Shown piece by piece: positions 12,591 to 15,589 of a stretch of 15,589 nt of DNA (within the stretch, counting starts at the first letter, position 1; every line of letters starts with the position of its first letter). The stretch comes from Microcaldota archaeon (GTDB lineage: Archaea; Micrarchaeota; Micrarchaeia; Anstonellales; Anstonellaceae). Both the position numbers and the translations under genes were made by a program. Where the stretch lies: assembly GCA_023248665.1 (NCBI GenBank), contig JAHFEC010000012.1, positions 1-15,589 on the forward strand, given 5' to 3'. Under the pieces are notes generated by a model. It had not been told where the DNA came from. It was given only the letters and a program-made list of their open reading frames with translations, and made no database searches.

Positions 12591-12617
12591 CCTTTTTATT
12601 TTTCAATCCTTCTTTTT
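12591..12617 (+). terminator. T-rich terminator after the MscS-type gene
   Basis: Three T5 runs (12593-12597, 12599-12603, 12613-12617) within 45 bp of the stop codon, as usual for archaeal intrinsic termination. Confidence 0.6.
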
Positions 12618-12624
12618 CATTCTT

Positions 12625-12650
12625 CTAGCCCAGATTCAGAACCGGGCTAG
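12625..12650. other. 7-bp hairpin, CTAGCCC / GGGCTAG
   Basis: A perfect 7-bp stem with a 12-nt loop, between the MscS-type gene terminator and the duplicated tRNA segment. It may be a second terminator or RNA 3'-end structure. Confidence 0.4.
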
Positions 12651-12686
12651 CGAGAATAAATCACGAGAAGAAGCATCATTATTGGG

Positions 12687-12908
12687 CCAAGGGCCTTTCT
12701 TTTCCCTCCGGGAAAAGAAACCCCCGGGAAAGAAAAGGAGTCTTGCTGCTCGCTTCCGCTCGCAGGAAATAATGGACGTCGGGGGATTCGAACCCCCAAG
12801 GGCCTTTCTTTTCCCTCCGGGAAAAGAAACCCCCGGGAAAGAAAAGGAGTCTTGCTGCTCGCTTCCGCTCGCAGGAAATAATGGACGTCGGGGGATTCGA
12901 ACCCCCAA
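12687..12908. repeat. Perfect tandem duplication, 109-bp period, spanning a tRNA 3' end
   Basis: 12687-12799 and 12796-12908 are identical over 113 bp and overlap by CCAA. Each unit holds a TTTCTTTTCCC-tcc-GGGAAAAGAAA hairpin (12696-12720 and 12805-12829), a GC-rich stretch and the 26-bp 3' end of tRNA-Ala. The identity implies a very recent event or an assembly error. Confidence 0.9.
12773..12798 (-). pseudogene. 3' fragment of tRNA-Ala (T arm and acceptor)
   Basis: An exact copy of the last 26 nt of the intact tRNA at 12882-12907, created by the tandem duplication. It holds the T stem-loop and acceptor 3' strand only, with hairpin sequence where the anticodon arm should be, so it cannot make a tRNA. 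Confidence 0.85.
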
Positions 12909-12953
12909 CCTCCTGCATGCCATGCAGGCGCGCTACCGTTGTGCCAGACGCCC
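12882..12953 (-). tRNA. tRNA-Ala(GGC)
   Basis: A 72-nt cloverleaf on minus. The acceptor GGGCGTC / GACGTCC has the G3-U70 wobble that identifies alanine tRNAs. The D arm has AACGGTA and one A-C mismatch. The anticodon arm is CCTGC-ATGGCAT-GCAGG with anticodon GGC, reading GCC and GCU. The T arm is GGGGG-TTCGAAT-CCCCC. The discriminator is A and CCA is not encoded, as often in archaea. There is no intron. GATAAAACC at 12976-12984 is a fitting TATA box. Confidence 0.95.
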
Positions 12954-12975
12954 TTGATTTGTTTTTTACATATTC

Positions 12976-12984
12976 GGTTTTATC
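12976..12984 (-). promoter_or_regulatory. TATA box candidate for tRNA-Ala
   Basis: Minus-strand GATAAAACC, 23-31 bp upstream of the tRNA 5' end. Confidence 0.4.
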
Positions 12985-13055
12985 TGCCTTTTCTTTTTTC
13001 ATCCGTATTTTCCGGCGCGAAGCACCGGCAAACCTCTTTCTTTTCCGCTGAAGCG

Positions 13056-13080
13056 CTTTTCTTTCCGGAGGAAAGAAAAG
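13056..13080. repeat. Pyrimidine/purine hairpin, 11-bp stem
   Basis: CTTTTCTTTCC (13056-13066), loop GGA, GGAAAGAAAAG (13070-13080). It has the same design as the hairpins in the duplicated units at 12696-12720 and 12805-12829, and sits next to the 5' tRNA fragment. Confidence 0.7.
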
Positions 13081-13085
13081 GGCTC

Positions 13086-13110
13086 CGCGCTACCGTTGTG
13101 CCATATGCCC
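13086..13110 (-). pseudogene. 5' fragment of tRNA-Ala (acceptor and D arm)
   Basis: Minus-strand GGGCATATGGCACAACGGTA continuing to GCGCG equals nt 1-25 of the intact tRNA-Ala at 23 of 25 positions. It then runs into the 13056-13080 hairpin, so anticodon and T arms are missing. No matching 3' half for an intron-containing tRNA is seen downstream. Confidence 0.75.
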
Positions 13111-13115
13111 GGACT

Positions 13116-13150
13116 TTTTCTTTTCTTTGCCCGGGGCAAAGAAAAGAAAA
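13116..13150. repeat. Long pyrimidine/purine hairpin, 16-bp stem
   Basis: 13116-13131 pairs perfectly with 13135-13150 around a 3-nt loop (arms rich in CTTTT/AAAAG, closing GCCC/GGGC). It lies about 30 bp past the Sm-like gene stop and may end that transcript as well as being the fourth member of the local hairpin family. Confidence 0.7.
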
Positions 13151-13178
13151 CCTCCACTAAAAGAAAAGAAAGATTATT

Positions 13179-13403
13179 CTACGATGGCGAGATGTACACG
13201 ACCGAGTCGCCGCGCAGGAGGACCGTGCCGACCCCCCGTTTCACCTCGCCGTCTTTTAGCTGCTCGGCCTTCTCCAGCACGAGGTTCATGTGCACGTCGT
13301 AGCTGACCATGAGGCCCCGCATCTCGGTGCCCCCCTTGAGGCCCACCACCACGGTGTTGTTGAGCGATGAATTCAGTATGTCGAACGGTCTTTTCTCTGT
13401 CAT
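13179..13403 (-). CDS. Archaeal Sm-like (LSm) RNA-binding protein
   Basis: A 74-aa protein of normal length for archaeal SmAP. The Sm1 motif appears as NTVVVGLKGGTEMRGLMVSYDVHMNLVLEKA (about 15-45), with the RNA-binding Asp-x-His-x-Asn of the Sm fold. The Sm2 motif appears as GTVLLRGDSVVYISP (about 59-73), with the RGD-V core. Such proteins form six- or seven-membered rings that bind U-rich RNA and are linked to tRNA and snRNA handling. A strong ribosome site, GAGGTGA, lies five bases before the ATG at 13403. A TATA box lies at 13449-13457. It stands next to, and reads toward, the tRNA-Ala locus on the same strand. Confidence 0.95.
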   Translation of the reverse strand: MTEKRPFDILNSSLNNTVVVGLKGGTEMRGLMVSYDVHMNLVLEKAEQLKDGEVKRGVGTVLLRGDSVVYISPS

Positions 13404-13448
13404 GTTTTCACCTCGATAAAAAACAACATCTCCATTTGGGCGACTAAG

Positions 13449-13457
13449 CTTAAAAAC
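13449..13457 (-). promoter_or_regulatory. TATA box candidate of the Sm-like gene
   Basis: Minus-strand TTTTTAAGC, giving an RNA start near 13428 and a leader of about 25 nt that contains the GAGGTGA ribosome site. Confidence 0.5.
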
Positions 13458-13481
13458 CAGCGCGGGCCCGCCGGCTTTCCC

Positions 13482-14102
13482 TCAAGAGGCGTTTTGCGGC
13501 GTGTAAAGCGCGCCGGTATCCGCCAATCCGGGGTATGCCGTTCCGTTCGCGCCCTCCGAGCCGTTGAGCGCCGGTATGCCCGCGCCCGGTGCCGTCGTGT
13601 TCATCGCGCCCGCGTTCGATGAAGCATTGCCCGCCGCACCCGAACCGCCGTTGCCAGCCCCTCCGCTTTGCGCTCCAGCCCCGGCATCCGTGCCCGCCGG
13701 GGCGTTCCAGACCAGGCTCCCGTCATTGCTCTGGTTGCCCTGCGCGGCCAGCTCCGCGTCCGAGGGCGCGTACTGCGCGAAGGTGAAGCTGTCGATGCGC
13801 CGGCCCAAGGGCCTGAACGTAAGTTCGAGCGCGCCCTCCGGCGTGGGCGCATACAGCGAGTTCATCGAAAAAGTGCGGTTGGCGACGATGAATGTCAGGT
13901 TCCCCGCCTCGATGAGCGGCGGCAGTTCGACGCTGATGCGGTATGTGCGGGTGAGGTTCATGCTCAAATTCGGGTAGGACTCCAACCAGGACTCGCGGAT
14001 CATGCTGGCCACGTCCGCCTCGCTCTGGTTTTCTTTGCGGTACGGCTGGATGTCCATCGGTGACGTGGGGAATATGGGTGCGGTCCCGATCAGCGTCTTC
14101 AT
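13482..14102 (-). CDS. C-terminal half of an interrupted secreted glycoprotein frame
   Basis: A 206-aa reading frame starting at an ATG two codons after the TAG that ends the upstream frame, and in the same frame. It has no signal or membrane helix, yet is full of N-glycosylation sequons (NLS, NLT twice, NRT, NQS, NAS, NTT, NGS, NGT, NAS at the end), which only make sense outside the cell. Its second half is a Gly/Ala/Asn/Thr-rich low-complexity stretch. I recognise no domain. It most likely belongs to one protein with 14106-14957, split by a nonsense codon, read through, or restarted. Only a weak ribosome site (GGA) is near the ATG. Confidence 0.7.
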   Translation of the reverse strand: MKTLIGTAPIFPTSPMDIQPYRKENQSEADVASMIRESWLESYPNLSMNLTRTYRISVELPPLIEAGNLTFIVANRTFSMNSLYAPTPEGALELTFRPLGRRIDSFTFAQYAPSDAELAAQGNQSNDGSLVWNAPAGTDAGAGAQSGGAGNGGSGAAGNASSNAGAMNTTAPGAGIPALNGSEGANGTAYPGLADTGALYTPQNAS

Positions 14103-14105
14103 GTC

Positions 14106-14957
14106 CTACTCGATCCGGCTGCGGTCGGTCATGTCCAGGCTCACGCCGACCAGCCCGGTCGCGATGTTGGTGACGTATGAAGGCATGTGCGACGAGAGGG
14201 TGGACAGCTGCTGGTCGCTCAATCCGTCCGGGAACTGGATGTACGAGCGGGGCTGGTAGCTCACATTGCTTCCGCCGACCATGTATATCTTGAGCACGCC
14301 TGCCTCCACGTTCCGGCTCTCCCACGGCACGTCGTCCCGATAGAACCGGTCCGTCAGCGTCACATTCGTCGGGGGCGTTATCACGCTGTACTCCTGCTCT
14401 GTTTGCGGATGGATCTTGTAGATGTTGACCAGCTTGCCGTCCTGCACCACCGCCGTGAACTGGCCGTTGAACGAATCGCCCTGGTCGAAGATGACTGGCA
14501 TCTGCACTTTGAGGGTGTTTCCCAGGATGGTGACGTTCTGCCCGTTATAGGTCGTGTCCAGATCGCCGACGCTGAGGTAGGCATCCGAGTAGACCGGCAG
14601 GCCCAGCGCGCTGATCACGGCCGCCGTGCCGAAAACGTGCTTGGAATCATCGAGGCGCAGGATGGAGCCCTGGGGCACCGTGAGGTCATTGGTCACGATG
14701 CCGCTGCTCTTGAGCTCGTCAATCAGGCCCGGCAGGGCGGGGTCGGTGCCGGTCACCACCACGACCGGGTCCCAATGCGAGAGGCTGATGTTCGCGCTCG
14801 CCGGGAATTCGAAGCTGATATTGGCATCGTTCTGTGTGTTCGTGGACGAACTGCCGCCCCCGCGCCCGTACAGGGCGATGGTGGAGAAGATGAACAGCAG
14901 GATCAGGGCGATCGCTCCGTACTTGAGCTTGTCTTCGCGCGAAACGTTCTCGAACAT
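14106..14957 (-). CDS. N-terminal half of a membrane-anchored secreted glycoprotein
   Basis: A 283-aa reading frame. After MFENVSREDKLKYG a single membrane helix (about residues 14-30) anchors the protein, followed by a Ser/Gly/Thr/Asn linker and a large outer domain. Sequons NIS (twice), NVT (twice) and NVS support surface location. VVVVTGTDPALPGLIDELKSSGIV and a later SVGDLDTTYNGQNVTILGN suggest an alpha/beta fold, but I know no named family. GAGGT lies before the ATG at 14957, with a TATA box at 15031-15040. The frame ends in TAG, then GAC and ATG, and continues open for 206 codons in the same frame. The outer domain is therefore either cut short or extended by readthrough. Confidence 0.75.
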   Translation of the reverse strand: MFENVSREDKLKYGAIALILLFIFSTIALYGRGGGSSSTNTQNDANISFEFPASANISLSHWDPVVVVTGTDPALPGLIDELKSSGIVTNDLTVPQGSILRLDDSKHVFGTAAVISALGLPVYSDAYLSVGDLDTTYNGQNVTILGNTLKVQMPVIFDQGDSFNGQFTAVVQDGKLVNIYKIHPQTEQEYSVITPPTNVTLTDRFYRDDVPWESRNVEAGVLKIYMVGGSNVSYQPRSYIQFPDGLSDQQLSTLSSHMPSYVTNIATGLVGVSLDMTDRSRIE

Positions 14958-15030
14958 GGGAAAACCTCTTTGCGCCGCCCGGGCGCCATTGCACTAGCGA
15001 GTATGTATCCGCCTTTTCTCTATTCTTGAA

Positions 15031-15040
15031 AATTAATAAA
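15031..15040 (-). promoter_or_regulatory. TATA box candidate of the glycoprotein gene
   Basis: Minus-strand TTTATTAATT, with RNA start near 15010 and a leader of about 50 nt containing GAGGT. Confidence 0.5.
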
Positions 15041-15089
15041 CGTCCCCTCTCTGTCCGGCCGGCCCGGCCAGCCGCGTCTCCCCGAACCA

Positions 15090-15097
15090 TTTAAAAA
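15090..15097 (+). promoter_or_regulatory. TATA box candidate of the FKBP gene
   Basis: TTTAAAAA on plus, about 35-43 bp before the ATG at 15133; RNA start near 15118, with GAGG (15119-15122) ten bases before the start codon. Confidence 0.5.
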
Positions 15098-15132
15098 TGG
15101 CTCTAGCCATATGTTTTTCGAGGATTCATTTC

Positions 15133-15589
15133 ATGGTCAAGTTAGACAAAGGCGACCTCGTGCGCATCGCGTTCACGGGCCGCGTCGCATCCACCGGCGC
15201 CGTGTTCGAGACCACGGACGAGGCGGCGGCCAAGGCGGCCGGCATCTGGTCCAGCAGCGCCCGCTTCGGTCCCCGCCTCGTGATCTATGGCGCGGGCACG
15301 ATGGTGGCCGGCCTCGAGGAAGGCCTCAGCACGATGGCGGCGGGCCAGAAAACGCACTTCAAATTCCCGGCCGGCAAGGCCTTCGGCCAGAAGTTCAAGG
15401 AGCTCGTGCGCGTGATGTCAGAGAAGGAATTCGCCAAGCACGGCGTGCAGCCGGAGCCGAACCTCATGGTCACCATCGACGGCATCCCGGCCCTCGTCAA
15501 ATCCATCTCGTCCGGGCGCGTCCTGCTGGATTTCAACCACCCGCTCGCGGGCGAAGAGTTGGAATACGACCTAACTTCTCGAAATCTTT
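15133..15589 (+). CDS. FKBP-type peptidyl-prolyl isomerase, N-terminal part
   Basis: 152 codons, open to the right edge of the window, so the C-terminus is missing. The protein begins MVKLDKGDLVRIAFTGRV, the FKBP entry strand. It then has VFETTDE, an Ala-rich insertion, RFGPRLVIYGAGTMVAGLEEGLSTM (the VIxGxGxMVxGLEEGL signature), TFKF-like HFKFPAGKAFGQK and a later HPLAGEELEY, the closing FKBP motif. Between these a SlyD-type insert-in-flap (KELVRVMSEKEF through VKSISSGRVLLDFN) is present, as in the archaeal two-domain FKBPs. It should catalyse proline isomerisation and act as a folding helper in the cytoplasm. No signal peptide. The glycoprotein gene to its left is divergent. Confidence 0.92.
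   Translation, partial: MVKLDKGDLVRIAFTGRVASTGAVFETTDEAAAKAAGIWSSSARFGPRLVIYGAGTMVAGLEEGLSTMAAGQKTHFKFPAGKAFGQKFKELVRVMSEKEFAKHGVQPEPNLMVTIDGIPALVKSISSGRVLLDFNHPLAGEELEYDLTSRNL

Noticed and set aside
12625..12650. Possible tRNA T arm
   Set aside because: The loop does not fit TTCRANY with seven bases and no other tRNA arms are present; it is a simple hairpin.
12526..12957. Plus-strand frame reading through the tRNA and duplicated region (GGFEPP-like peptides)
   Set aside because: A known false-gene pattern produced by translating tRNA T arms antisense; it repeats with the DNA duplication and has no other support.
14106..14108. Genome-wide reassignment of TAG to an amino acid
   Set aside because: Several clear genes in this window end in TAG (peroxiredoxin, CopZ-like, regulator B, MscS-type), so TAG is a normal stop here. 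Local readthrough remains possible.

Overview
This window is archaeal chromosomal DNA with G+C clearly above 50% in the genes and AT-rich promoters. The evidence is: TATA boxes about 25 bp before leaderless or Shine-Dalgarno-led starts, a secreted protein with an archaeal class III (pilin-type) signal, an Sm-like protein, an archaeal-type FKBP prolyl isomerase, secreted proteins rich in N-glycosylation sequons, and a tRNA gene that does not encode CCA. The compact gene style would fit a DPANN-type lineage such as Micrarchaeota or Diapherotrites, but that is a guess from general impression.

Layout. Positions 1-2119 hold the start of a DUF84 inosine/xanthosine triphosphatase (-), a class III signal-peptide protein (+) sharing a central TATA element with it, a PrxQ/BCP peroxiredoxin (-) and a DUF2085 membrane protein (+). 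Positions 2178-10753 form a copper and thiol-redox island with mirror symmetry. Two paralogous membrane-anchored winged-helix regulators sit at the outer edges (2178-2735, - ; 10172-10753, +). Each is divergent from an operon that runs inward. The left operon (+) encodes a membrane-anchored DsbA-like thioredoxin, a cupredoxin and a CPVC membrane protein. The right operon (-) encodes a CopZ-like chaperone, an HMA domain fused to a Met-rich membrane domain, a cupredoxin with a Cys-rich tail, a CopA-type Cu+ ATPase and an anchored MacB-core-like protein. The two operons converge at about 4815-4842 with interlocked T-tracts.

The most notable signal is a set of TGAAAC half-sites outside the genes. 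A 29-bp element occurs nearly identically (24/29) between the peroxiredoxin and DUF2085 genes (1355-1383) and between regulator B and the chaperone operon (10114-10142). A 10-bp perfect inverted repeat with the same core covers the start of regulator C (2733-2780), and four 28-bp tandem repeats carrying the core lie before the DsbA operon (2815-2922). Together with a conserved Tyr-His-x-Glu-x-Met motif at the predicted outer face of both regulators, this suggests a one-component, membrane-sensing copper/redox regulon. That function is inferred.

Positions 10754-15589 hold a methyltransferase, a 39-aa zinc-ribbon protein, an MscS-type TM-helix protein, and a tRNA-Ala(GGC) flanked by broken partial copies of itself, a perfect 109-bp-period duplication and pyrimidine/purine hairpins. 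An Sm-like protein follows, then a secreted glycoprotein reading frame interrupted by one in-frame TAG (13482-14957), and the start of an FKBP-type prolyl isomerase that runs off the window.
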